A DNA stretch of 64,000 nt from Sesamum alatum. Taxonomy: Eukaryota > Streptophyta > Magnoliopsida > Lamiales > Pedaliaceae. A program made the position numbers and the translations under genes. Positions 22,001-34,000 of the stretch are shown piece after piece (positions within the stretch are counted from its first letter, which is position 1; each line of letters starts with the position of its first letter). The notes beneath the pieces were generated by a model, which did not search any database, had not been told where the DNA came from, and worked only from the letters and a program-made list of their open reading frames with translations. The stretch lies in contig JACGWO010000011.1 of NCBI GenBank assembly GCA_034509735.1, positions 27,884,979 through 27,948,978 of the forward strand, in the 5' to 3' direction.

Positions 22001-25000
22001 AAAGGTCTCTTTGACGGTTTGACCTGATCATGCCTTGATGTTGTGACTCTGGTCTCGTTCTAAGAATAAATGTTCCATCTTTCATTTATTTGACAGGGTA
22101 CTCGCATTTCTTTCTCCCGTGCACGAGCTGCCCTCAAATATGTTGTCCTGGCGCTGTCTGGCAACATGGATGATATAATGGCAAAATATAAGGTAGTGCA
22201 CACTGCACAGGGTGAAGAAGTTTCAAAGACAATGTTGGATTTGCTCCTAAAAATTGTCTTGACCTCTTCAACCTGGTTTATTCTGTATTAAAAAAGAATT
22301 TGCGCTCCTCAACTGTTTGCAATTGCTGGTTAACTTTTTTATGGTTTCGTTCAGGATGCTAAGCACCGAATACTTTTCTTGGTGGAGATGCTAGAACCTT
22401 TTCTGGATCCTTCCTTAACCCCCTTAAAGGGCATGATAGCCTTTGGCAATGTATCTTCTATTTTTAGTGAAAATCAAGAACAAAATTGTGCTATAGCACT
22501 AAATGTGATTCGCACTGCCATAAGAAAGTCCGGGGTGCTTCCATCATTGGAGGCTGAATGGAGAAGTGGGTCAGTTGCTCCTAGGTAATATACTATAAGA
22601 TTTACATTTGAGCTTGAATTCCTACATTTACAGAAATTCTTTATGATAAGAAGTTTTAGCTTAATTTACACTTCCTAATTCTGTTTGGTCCTAGAGGGCT
22701 CCATTATGTGAATTATATGACTGTGTTGTGTCCTTTAATGACTCTTCCAGTAATATCTCAAAATTCTAAATGTTTTGTGCTCTAGAAAGAGCTAATCAAA
22801 TGTGGTCTTAATTTTTTAATTAGGATGGTTATTGTTCACTCATTTTGACATGTGAGGGTGCAAAATACGTTCAGCTGGAAGTTGGGACTGGATTGAGGAG
22901 AAACAACATGTTTCTTCTATTTTGATCTTTTAGGGGATCTGGAGCTGTTTGTCTTGTGCTGTTGGAACAGGCTCTAGCAGTGCTGCATATATTGTTTTCT
23001 GAATGAAATTATAATCATCTTGATGGTATTTTGTTACTTCAGTTTATTAACTCCATATTCAAAATATTATGCTTCTCTGCTATTTGTTGTGCTCTGTTTT
23101 ACTGCTGCCAATCATTATTGTCCCGTTTCTTCCCTTCTTTTCTACGGTTTGGATGATATCTTTTGCATTATGAAACTTGAGCATAAGGAAATTTATTGTA
23201 TACTAGTCCATTTCAATCTATCTTTTCTTGTATACGGTTTCTTCCCTTCTTTTCTACGGTTTGGATGATATCTTTTGCATTATGAAACTTGAGCATAAGG
23301 AAATTTATTGTATACTAGGCCATTTCAATCTATCTTTTCTTTATATTTATACATGTACATTCCTGCCTTTCTACTTCATTTAAGAAGCTTCAAGTACAGG
23401 GTTTCATTTTTTTGGTTAATGCTGATACTACGCGTTCATTATTCTTTTACACATTCTTTTCACGTAATCAGGCGCAACCAACGATGACAAACCGTAAAAC
23501 TTGATATGTGGGTTTTATACTTTGCTTTGTTAGACCTGTTAAGAAGGTAAAACAGAAGTACGTCTAAGGGTCGTGATATTCTTCTTGCGTGAAAGTGGAC
23601 ATAAACTATTGTTTGTTAGCGTATCTGGATGGATCCATATTCCATCATTCACACCAAATTTGTTCTAGAGCTGGGATGCTTATGGTGAAAACAAAAACAT
23701 ATAGCTTTCACTAATTAAGCTAGAATTGAGAATGTTAGTTATGAATGCTAGGATGCTCACATTAGCCTCTTAATGGTGAAAATATAAGACAGAACTGAGG
23801 TAGCTTCTGATGTTATATTGTAGTGATAGATAATCATATTGGTTAACTGGGAATTAAAGAATTAAAATAATTCAATGGACATTGAGAAACTGGTTTTCTC
23901 TGAAAGCTTGTTCAGAAATTCTGGGATACGATTATTATATTTGGTTCCACAATATGTGGTTTGTGTGTAGGTGTGACTATGTTAAATAATAGCCAGATTA
24001 GTTCATTGAGAAAGAAAGAAGAAATGTAGTTTATCAATATGACCAAGGTCAAATTCTCATTGTCAAGTCCTAACTAATAACAGCTTCCAGTTCAGGTGAT
24101 TATAGGTTTCTGATATTGCCGAGTGTAAATGAATCTGACAATTTCCAAGAAAAGAGAAAAAAAAAAAAAAAGGAAGACCGATGGGAGAAAGAGGAATATG
24201 TTGGGTACAAGCATGTGTACGGTCACAAAGGCGTTGCATAGAGATACTTCAGTTGTTAGATGGTTTCATGTACGTCGGCATTAAAAAAGAGCACTATTGG
24301 AAGAAATGAAGGTTTATGTAACTGTGACGAAGTTAGTCGAGAAGTTTCCAGTTCACTTAATTGGTGATCTGATCTTAGATTTGGGGGTTGCTCCAAATTC
24401 TGGCTATTCAGTCCCTACAGTCTGGGGGGGGGGGGATGGAATTTTTATCCTTAGCCTTATATAATTGTAGCTTCCTTAGATTGCCGAGTGTAAAGGAATC
24501 TGATTATTTCCAAGAAAAGAGGACAAAAGAAGGAAGATTGAAAGAAAGAGAAATATGTAGAGTACAAGCATGTATACGGTCACAAAGACGTTTCATAGAG
24601 ATACTTCAGTTGTCAGATGGTTTATGTACATCGGCATTAAAAAAGAGCACTGTTGGAAGAACAAATGTTTATATAACTGTGACGAAGTTAGTTGAGAAGT
24701 TTCCAGTTTCAGTTCACTTAAATTGGTGATCTGATCTTGGATTTGGGGAATTGCTCCAAATTCTGGTTATTCTGCTAATACAGTCATTTTTATCCTTTGC
24801 CTCGTATAATGGAGTTGCTTCACTGAAGCTTCCCGTATGTTCTGGAAAATAAATAGAAGAGCACTTTCTGGACCTTTTGATGGACACTGTTCCAATAGCC
24901 TTTCTGTTGTGCTTTGGTTTCTATAAAGTTGCATTTAGCTTGTCTGCCAAGTACTTGCCATGTTTGCGGAGGAAATGTTTTAAGCTATACATCTCAACTC

Positions 25001-28000
25001 TTTGTAATGTTGATGGTCGTTTCTTTTGTAATCCATATGGATAACTTTATTTTTACTCATAGAAAGAGGTGAGGAAGAGGTTGATTGACTTGTCTTTATT
25101 TTGCGTGCATGGAGCATAGTTAAGAAAAGCAGTTTTATGATGTGGAAATGGTATAAGATTAACACAGTAGTAATAATTAACATTTGAAAGCATTTCATCA
25201 GCTTGATGTGGCAGCCTTTGCCCATTATGACTGGTGTCAACAGCAGGTCACTCCTATATTATGGTGAAAGATTAACTGTACAGGAAAAATGAATGAAGAA
25301 CTAGATTCTAATTCGTTGTTATGCAAATTAAGTAGTCAATTATCTTTGCTGCAGGTTAGTTCTGAATGGCTGTCCTGTTGCAGATAACTGTTCTTATTTT
25401 GTTTACAGCATGACATTGATAACACCTTGAAGTTCTTTATGTGCAGTGTCCTTCTCTCGGTTTTGGATGCTCAGATGCAGTTACCTCCTGATATTGATCA
25501 ATGCAAGTTTTCTGCTTCTGGCACGGTGGAGCCACAATCCTCAGCTGCTCTGCCTTCCTATTGTAATGGAGTAGCGTCTTCCAAATCAAATCACCAAGAA
25601 ACTGCTGATGTAAAGGTCGATGTTATTGACATTAATGGGAAGATTGATGTTTCTGAAGATGCCAGTCTTCTCTTTGCTCCACCAGAACTGAATAGAATGT
25701 CTCTTACTCATGTTCCTGCCACCTCAGACATAAAGATGTCAGATTCAAGCCGTCTAAATGTCAATTTTGAGGCCAACAATGTCATGCAGAAATATTTAAT
25801 CAACCAGCTTCCCAGTGATGTTGCATCAGATGCTGGTCAGGGTATTGAATTGTATAATATGATGGATGACTATTCACAACTTGTGAATTACCGAGATTGT
25901 GAGCTAAGGGCATCAGAGTTTAGACGTTTAGCTCTGGACTTGAACTCCCAAAATGAGATTACCCGGGAGAGTCATGATGTAGCTATAGATGCTTTGCTTC
26001 TAGCAGCAGAATGTTATATTAATCCTTGCTTTATGATGTCTTTCAAAGACATTTCACCTGATGTGAGCAAAGTTTACCCCCAAAGTTCCAGTAAGGACTA
26101 TGGACCTTTAGATATTGATAGAATTTTCAGACAAAAAGATAATGACTTGAAAATTGTGGCTGATATTGAAAGGAAAAGGGATAGAGTTGTTCTTGAGATC
26201 CTGATTGAGGCAGCTGAGATAGACCGGAAATATCACAAAAGGGCATTGGAGGGGGAGATTTCAGGATTGTATGATGAAGGGGATGAGGATGTCGTGAATC
26301 TGTCCCAGCAGGATATTCTTTGTGCAGATGCCATTACCTTGGTCCGACAGAATCAAGCACTTCTATGCAATTTCTTGATACAGCGTCTACAGAGGGATTC
26401 ACCTGGGGGGCAACAATCCATGTATGAGATTCTGATGTGGTGTCTTCTGTTTCTGTTGCACTCGGCAACTAAAATAGTCTGTGCCCCTGTGCAAGTGGTT
26501 GATATAATATTAAATTTTGCTGAATCACTCAACATGAAGTTGAAATCACTTTATTACCAACTTAAGGAAGGAAATTCACAGCTAAACCATTTTAAGCAGC
26601 ATGAGATGCAACGTCGTTGGGTTCTTCTTAACAGATTAGTTATTGCTTCAAGTGGTAATGATGAAAGATCTGTATTTTCAGTCAATATTAGAAATGGTTT
26701 TCGGTTTTCAAACTTGGTTCCTCCTTCAGCCTGGCTGCAGAAAGTACCTGCCCTATCTTCTTCTCCTTTCCCTCTGGTTAGGTACTTTGGTTGGATGGCC
26801 ATTGCACGCAATGCGAATCAATTTCTGAAAGAGCGCCTCTTCCTTGTTTCTGATTTGCCTCAGTTGACGTATCTTTTATCTATATTTTATGATGACCTCT
26901 CTTTAGTGGATAATATCAATGAGCAAAAAAATGTGGAGAAGCGGATTGAAGAATTGAGTTTACGCCGGGATAATAAAATTGATGATAGAGGCAAAAGTCT
27001 TGGCCATCAAGATGGATTGCGATCCTTTCATTCTTTATATCCTGATATCAGTAAATTTTTTCCTAATTTGAAGAAAGAATTTGTAGCTTTTGGTGAAACT
27101 ATATTGGAAGCAGTTGGTTTGCAATTGAAACTTCTTTCTTCTTCTGTTGTCCCAGATCTGATGTGTTGGTTTTCTGATTTATGCTCATGGCCGTTTGTTC
27201 AAAGTGAAAATGCACAAATCTTATTTCAGCACAAGCCTGATTATTTCAAAGGTTTTGTGGCGAAGAATGCAAAAGCTGTCATTCTCTACATACTAGAAGC
27301 CATTGTAGTTGAGCACATGGAACCAATGGTTCCAGAGATACCGAGAGTCGTGCAAGTGCTTGTGTCCCTATGCAGGAGTTCATACTGTGATGTGTCATTT
27401 CTCGATTCCATATTGTCTTTGTTAAAGCCTATCATAGCATATTCCTTAAGTAAGGTGTCTGGAGAAGAGAACCCACTAGCAGATGATTCATGTGATAACT
27501 TTGAATCTTTATGCTTCAATGAGCTCTTTAATGGTATTAGATATGGTGATAAGAATCAAGGTACTCCAACAGAAAAAGGGAAATGCCAGGCACTTACGAT
27601 ATATGTCTTGGCTACCTTTTTTGGTGATTTGTCCTTCCACCGGAAAACAGAACTTTTACAGTCCACCATATTCTGGGCAGAGTTTGCTTCATTTGAGGGC
27701 ACAAATACTTTTCATGATTATATTTGTGCATATCAAGTTCTCATGGAGAACTGTAGAGATCTACTGGTGGCTACTTCAAGAGTGTGGGGTGTAATTCCTC
27801 TTAAAATTTCCCTGCATTCTGATACTAGCATTTGTACTGTTGGCGATTTTTCTAAGTCATCCTCCTGGTTTCTGAATGATTTATGCAAGCCCTCCTCTCC
27901 GATAGAGGTGTCAGAGAAGCATCAAGATGACGACAATGCAGTTGCTGATGTTCGTCATAAGGTTTGTCTATGGAATTTGGAAGAGGTGAAGAGTCTCTCC

Positions 28001-31000
28001 AAATACCTGGAGGCCCTCATATCTAAACTCAATCCAACTTTAGAACAATGTTGGAAATTACATCATAAATTGTCCAAGAAACTGGCACTGACATGTGCTG
28101 AATGTTTTATGTACGCGCAGTGTTTATCTTTGATAGCGGAGAAAGTTTCTGACTCTTCAGGAGTAGAGGAAGTTTTTGACTCTTCAGGAGTAGAGAATCT
28201 CCTTTCAAGCAAGTTTGTTGATGAGTTCCCAGATTCTTGGAAGACCAGTCTTGGAGGACTTTCTCAAATGATCTTGGTGCTTCAGGAAAAACATTGTTGG
28301 GACGTAGCATCTGTATTACTTGACTCACTTCTAGGGGTACCTCAGTATTTTTGTTTGGATAATGTGATCGGTGACATATGCTCTGCTGTTAAGAACTTCT
28401 CTAACAGTGCACCTAATATCTCATGGAGACTACAGACTGATAAGATGATATCATTGTTATTGGCAAGAGGCATTCATAACCGCTGTCAAGATGTGGCCCC
28501 TCTGGTTGATCTGTTCTGTGCCATTCTTGGGCATCCTGAGCCTGAACAACGATATATTGCTCTAAAGCACTTAGGTGGAATTGTGGGCCAAGATGTAAGT
28601 GGTGAAAGGTTACTTTTGTCTTCAAAAACTGAATCTATGATAGCATCATCAGATCCAATTATTTCTGCTTCAGAGCCGATTTTATCTCCTCTGGTTTCTG
28701 CTACCTGGGATCATGTGAGTTTGATTGCATCATCCGACACATCGCTGCTCCTACGGACCCATGCAATAGCACTTCTTATCAACTTCATACCATTTGCTGA
28801 GAGGTGTAAATTGCAATCATTTCTTCAAGCAGCTGACAGTATTCTTCAATGTTTGACGACTCTTGCACAACCTACATGTGATGGCCCACTGACACAATTC
28901 TCTTTAGCGCTCATTGCGATTGTTTGTCTTTATTCTCCATCTGAAGATATTTCACTGATTCCTGAAAGTATTTGGAGAAATATCGAAACATTCGGATTGT
29001 CTACAACTGGTAATTCCTGCAGGTTTACTGCCAGCAAATAATTTTGTTTTTGTTACTTGCCAGATTTAATAATTTAAACTATTGCAATTTTCCCTTTTTG
29101 TTGTTTTTGTAGATACGTACTGCACCAGCCTTGAGAAAAAGGCTTGTGAAGCACTATGTAGACTTAAAACTGAAGGGGAACAGGCTAAACAGGTATTACA
29201 GTAATCATTGGCAGTTTCAAATGCTTAAAGCATATAATTTTGAGATAATATATAGAATGTGATACCCAATAATCTTAAAGAATTGTCAGTATCTGGACCT
29301 CTACTTTTTATGTGTTTCTTCTGCATTCGTATATCTGTCTTAGTTTGACAGATTAGCTGTTTTACTTTTTGTTCACTCTGGATGTAGATTTTAAAGGAAG
29401 TGCTTTCTTCAAGTACTGCAAAACAGGAAATCCCTGATTTTGTATCTGCAAGAGAATCGATTCTTCAGGTACTCCATATTGAACAGTTACCCCTGTGGTT
29501 TTCTTCATTGTTCTATCCATATTTTTGAGTTCCTTGATATTGTCTACGTGTCGGGGCTGCTTTATTCTTTAAAGATAACAACCCTTTTTTTTAAAAGGCA
29601 CATTTGAAAGAGATCAACATTTCACTGCACATGATGATGCGGGATGTTCAGCTAAAAGACTAGGGTCTAGTAATTTAGCGTCTATTGTTTATACCAAAAT
29701 CTCCATCTATTTCGCTTTTTTTGTGCTGAAACACTGCTGTGTGATATTCGTTTTGCTGTTTCCGTTTGAAGAATGTTTTGCTTTCTCCTAATTTCAGATC
29801 CTGCTCTATACCTCCTGAAACTCTTTCCGAAGTTGATGGAACTCCTAATACTATGTCTTCAGATTTACTTTTTAACGGCTATTATTTTCAACTGTTACTG
29901 ACATTTATGTTTAGTCAAGAAACATCTCCTTCAGAATTTAAATACATGAGAAACAAATATATTTTACTCGAAGATGGAGCTAAAGTTCATTTGTTAATTG
30001 CCTTCATACTGCTTTATGGTGTTTCCTTACATCTACTTTCCCTTCTTTTGCAGGTCATGGGCAATTTGACCTCTGCCAGATCATATTTTGATTTCTTCAC
30101 AAAGGAAGCCGACCAGAAGACCATGGTAAGTCCATGCTGCCTTTTGATTGCACACCTTAATCTCCTTGCTCAAGTAATAATTATTTCTTATATTTCTATT
30201 AGGAACTGGAAGAAGCTGAAATGGAGATGGAACTTCTACAAAAAGAGCGTTCACTATCAGATTCATCTTTTGATTTCCAAGATTGGCGTCAGTTGCCATT
30301 TTTGTCCAGTAATAATATCTTACACTGATATTGATTTTCCTACATTCAGAATGGCCACGAATGTTCAGCTGTTTTTAGGAGTGCATTAAAGATTCTCTTG
30401 CTTTACTATTAAAGACAAAGAATAGTTCTTTTCCGGTGATAGTTTAGTACCAACTAATTTATCTAGGAAGCCATGTATGTTAGTTTATTTAGATTTCATA
30501 TTCATTTTTCATTTCATGCAGCCTATGCAAGGAATGATCAGCGATTGCAGCAAATCAAAGATGGAATTAGATCCATGTGAGTGCTGTTAATCTTTTTGTT
30601 ACATCCATTATAGTTCTGTCGCTTATGAGAAGGCAGCAAGTAAAGAGCAAGACATTGCTGATTATGAGTTCTCAATTATTGATTACTGGTTTGTGCTTAT
30701 TTAGATTAATGATTTTGCCTGTTGCACCCAGTGTTGTTTGGTAAGTAGAAAGTTGTAGACCTCCCACCTGCCAAATGGAAAACCAAAAGAAAAAGACAAG
30801 AGAAACAGAGGAATTTACTTTGCTTTCTGTTTGAATGGCATGTTTCCTGTGCATTCATGGCACCTGGACAGTTCTAAATCATCCAGATTTAGTATTTGAA
30901 CAGTGTATGGTTATGGTTGCACTTCAACATGGTGTTTTATTAATACAAATCTTACTCTATAGTCGGAATGAAAAGGAAAAGGACCAGCCCAATGGCCTTG

Positions 31001-34000
31001 AAGTATGATAGCCTGAAGAAACTGAAAAGAAAAGGTATGAATGAAAAAGAAATACCTTGCTAATAAGGTCAATGAAAACAACATTATTGAAGCATTGTTA
31101 CCAATAAGTGCATGACCTCTAATTCTTTGAGATCCTTTGCCATTTCTCACTAATTTATGACTAATAAGTCATATTAATAAGAGGTTTTTTACTTGTTTTG
31201 CCTTTCTTCCAGATTTGTCTAGAAAACTTTGTTTTGCCATCAATGTGTGTGCTGTTTCTACTAATGCTTGCAGCTTTTGGCATTCTAAGTTTAAATTCTG
31301 TTTCATGGCTTCTTTTCATCAGCGAAAAGGCTAGACTCAGGGAAGAAATAGCAGCTCGCAGGCAGCAAAAGCTTATTCTGAGGCGTGCACGCCAACAATT
31401 TTTAGAGGAGGCAGCTTTACGAGAAGCAGAGCTTATTCAGCAACTTGATAGGTTTTTCAGTTTCCTGGATCATGTTATCTACTTGTCATTATGCATTTAT
31501 GCCCGCTGAAAGTCCTGCTTTTTGGTGCACCAGAGAGAGAACAAATGAAGTGGAAAAGGAGCTTGAGAGACAGCATTTGCTGGAGGTTGAGCGAGCAAAA
31601 ACTAGAGAATTGCGGCACAATCTTGATATAGAGAAAGAAAAGCAAGCACAGGCAAGGCTTATTATAGTAACTGGTTGCTCAGAGAATGATCATGCATTTT
31701 GATTGATGGTTGTATTGATATAGAGATCATGTTAGTTGGAGATCAAGATACTAATAGGTATTGGTGTTGAGAATTCATATTGATCCTCCCCATCCCTGAA
31801 TGCTCACCTTTCTTGAATTGTCCTTGAACATGAAACCTCCCCTTGTCCTGTCGTCTTCGTGAAATGTACCCATTTCGATATAAGATCTGATATCTTGCAT
31901 GAAAAACTTTATCTAAAGCACCTTGATAATTGCTGACTTATACTCTCCCAAACTGAATCACGAGAATTTTACAAAGTTCAGTTCAAATGGAACAGCTTGT
32001 TTATAAGTTACCATTGGTGCATTGCCAGTGAATTTGCAATTTATTCATTCAATCATGGTTTTAGTTCTTACATATCATAACAATTACGAAAAAGGGAACA
32101 ATGCTATTCCTTTCTGTTTCTTGATCTCATCTAAACGAATGCCATGCAAGTGTGACCTACATTTTTAATCAGCTTCATTAACATTTCTAGATTTACTTGA
32201 ACAAATGGCTGATTGAAGTTAGATGAGAACAAATCAAGCTGGTGGTGGTTGCTTGTAGTAGTTCTAGCGATTGTAGAGAGGCTTTCTACTTTGCCATTTT
32301 GACATCCTTAAGACAAATCACAACACAGTTTTTAGGTATATCTAAGCCAATAGCTTGGATCATTTGTTCCTTTGATTGTAATGAAACTTTAAATTACATC
32401 ACGAATCCAAAATTCCTATGGAGTTTGACCTAGATGTGTTGTGGTTAACAATTTTGTATAACTTATTGTTCTTCTCAACTCCATATTTTATTTCATTTGC
32501 AATTTAATCATGAGTCTTAACCTGCACAAACATGTGCCTTGCGTGCTTCGTGCTCCCTGAGTTTATAAGCCTAGTTCACCTGAAGAAAAGTTTTAAGTTG
32601 AGTTTTCGCTGAATTTGGCTGAAAGGGGGTATTGTGTATTCAAATTATTCTGTTCTTGATCCTGCTCTTTTCATTGATAGCAATAAACTTTATGTAGAGA
32701 GATCTCCAGCGGGAACTTGAGCAAGTGGAATCTGGGGTCCGACCATCAAGACGAGAATTCACATCCTCCAGTCATAGTAGGTTAGTCTTTATCCTATCTC
32801 AATTGCCTCGTCAAAATTAAATTGTGTGATGTTGTATTATCTGCAATTTGGTATAGTTGAAGCATGCTTTGACTTTCAGGAACTTGATAAATTAGTATAC
32901 GCACAACTTTCTTTAGCTTCATGTATAAATTTTATCTGAGTTGGTTCACTTATACCAGATTACTATCTTATATTCCTAGATAATAGCAGTGAAGATTTAA
33001 TTTTGATCTGTTCAGGATTTAAAGGGAACTTTTGAGGCCATTTAAGATCTAGTCACCTAGAATTTGAATTAAAGATTAACATAGTCAGATTGTTTCATCA
33101 CCTCTATCAGGGAAAGATTCAAAGTGAGTGTAAGGGGTAATGGCTCTTAAGGGGAGGACCAAAGCAGAAGGGGTGAGCAGAAGAAAACTGATCTTTCCTC
33201 ATGCTGCTACCTCAGTCCCTACTGAAGGTTCTAGCTCGGTTTTCAATGTGCTTGGTACTTATTAACTTAATGATACATATGCTTCCTAAAGTATATTTCC
33301 CTTTCTGGTTGTCAGTTCATTAGCGGTGGACGGCACCACTATGCTCTTTAAGAGAATCACATACTTGAAAATGGAATCATGTCTTGTAATTGTTTGAGAA
33401 CCAGCCTAGATAGGTAGGTTTGGCTTGATCAGCACGCATGGTCGTGTCTTATCCAGGCTCTCCTTGAAAATGAAGAGGGTGCAAACAAGAGGGAAGGAAT
33501 TAATAAATTGATTGTTGCTCTTTCTTGCTCTTTTTGAATTGACAATAAATTTGATAAACTTATGAAACATAAGCAGAGAAGCACACTGATACTTTGATTG
33601 GTCGGAGCCTCATTTCTTCTCTCCTTCACTTGTATAGAAATGGGAAACCCATTGGTGCACCTGGCCTTTCACTCGATCACAACCCGGCTTTATTTACATT
33701 GCTGTATAAGAATTTGTCTTCCACAATTTCGTCTTATCAACATGATAAAGTCTAAAGTTGGAATTGTTCAGTTTCAAATAGAAACATTTGAACTTTCTGT
33801 GTGGGAACTTAGCTATTAAATCCATGCATAATTCTGTATTTACAGCTGTTCCTTATATAGACCACTCTTCTTCATGTATCTCTTCTGTACATATGCAATT
33901 TTCAGATTCAGATGGAGTCACAGTAATTGCCATAATACTGTCTTCATCAGAACACCTTATAAGATCTTTTCTTTCTTAATTTTCCATTTGTTTTGAGTAA

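Noticed and set aside
24388..24729. 113-codon frame in the intron duplication
   Set aside because: The sister copy at 24116-24420 breaks the frame, so coding constraint is not supported. The exon 16 to 17 join is already complete without it.
29010..29041. Open continuation of exon 17 to a stop at 29041
   Set aside because: A GTAATT donor at 29010 followed by a TGTAG acceptor at 29112 gives a phase-consistent join to LEKKACEAL. Read-through would remove the conserved C-terminus.
29766..30389. 207-codon plus-strand frame over exons 20 and 21
   Set aside because: It reads exon 21 in a different frame from the conserved ELEEAEMEMELLQKE. It is a shadow.
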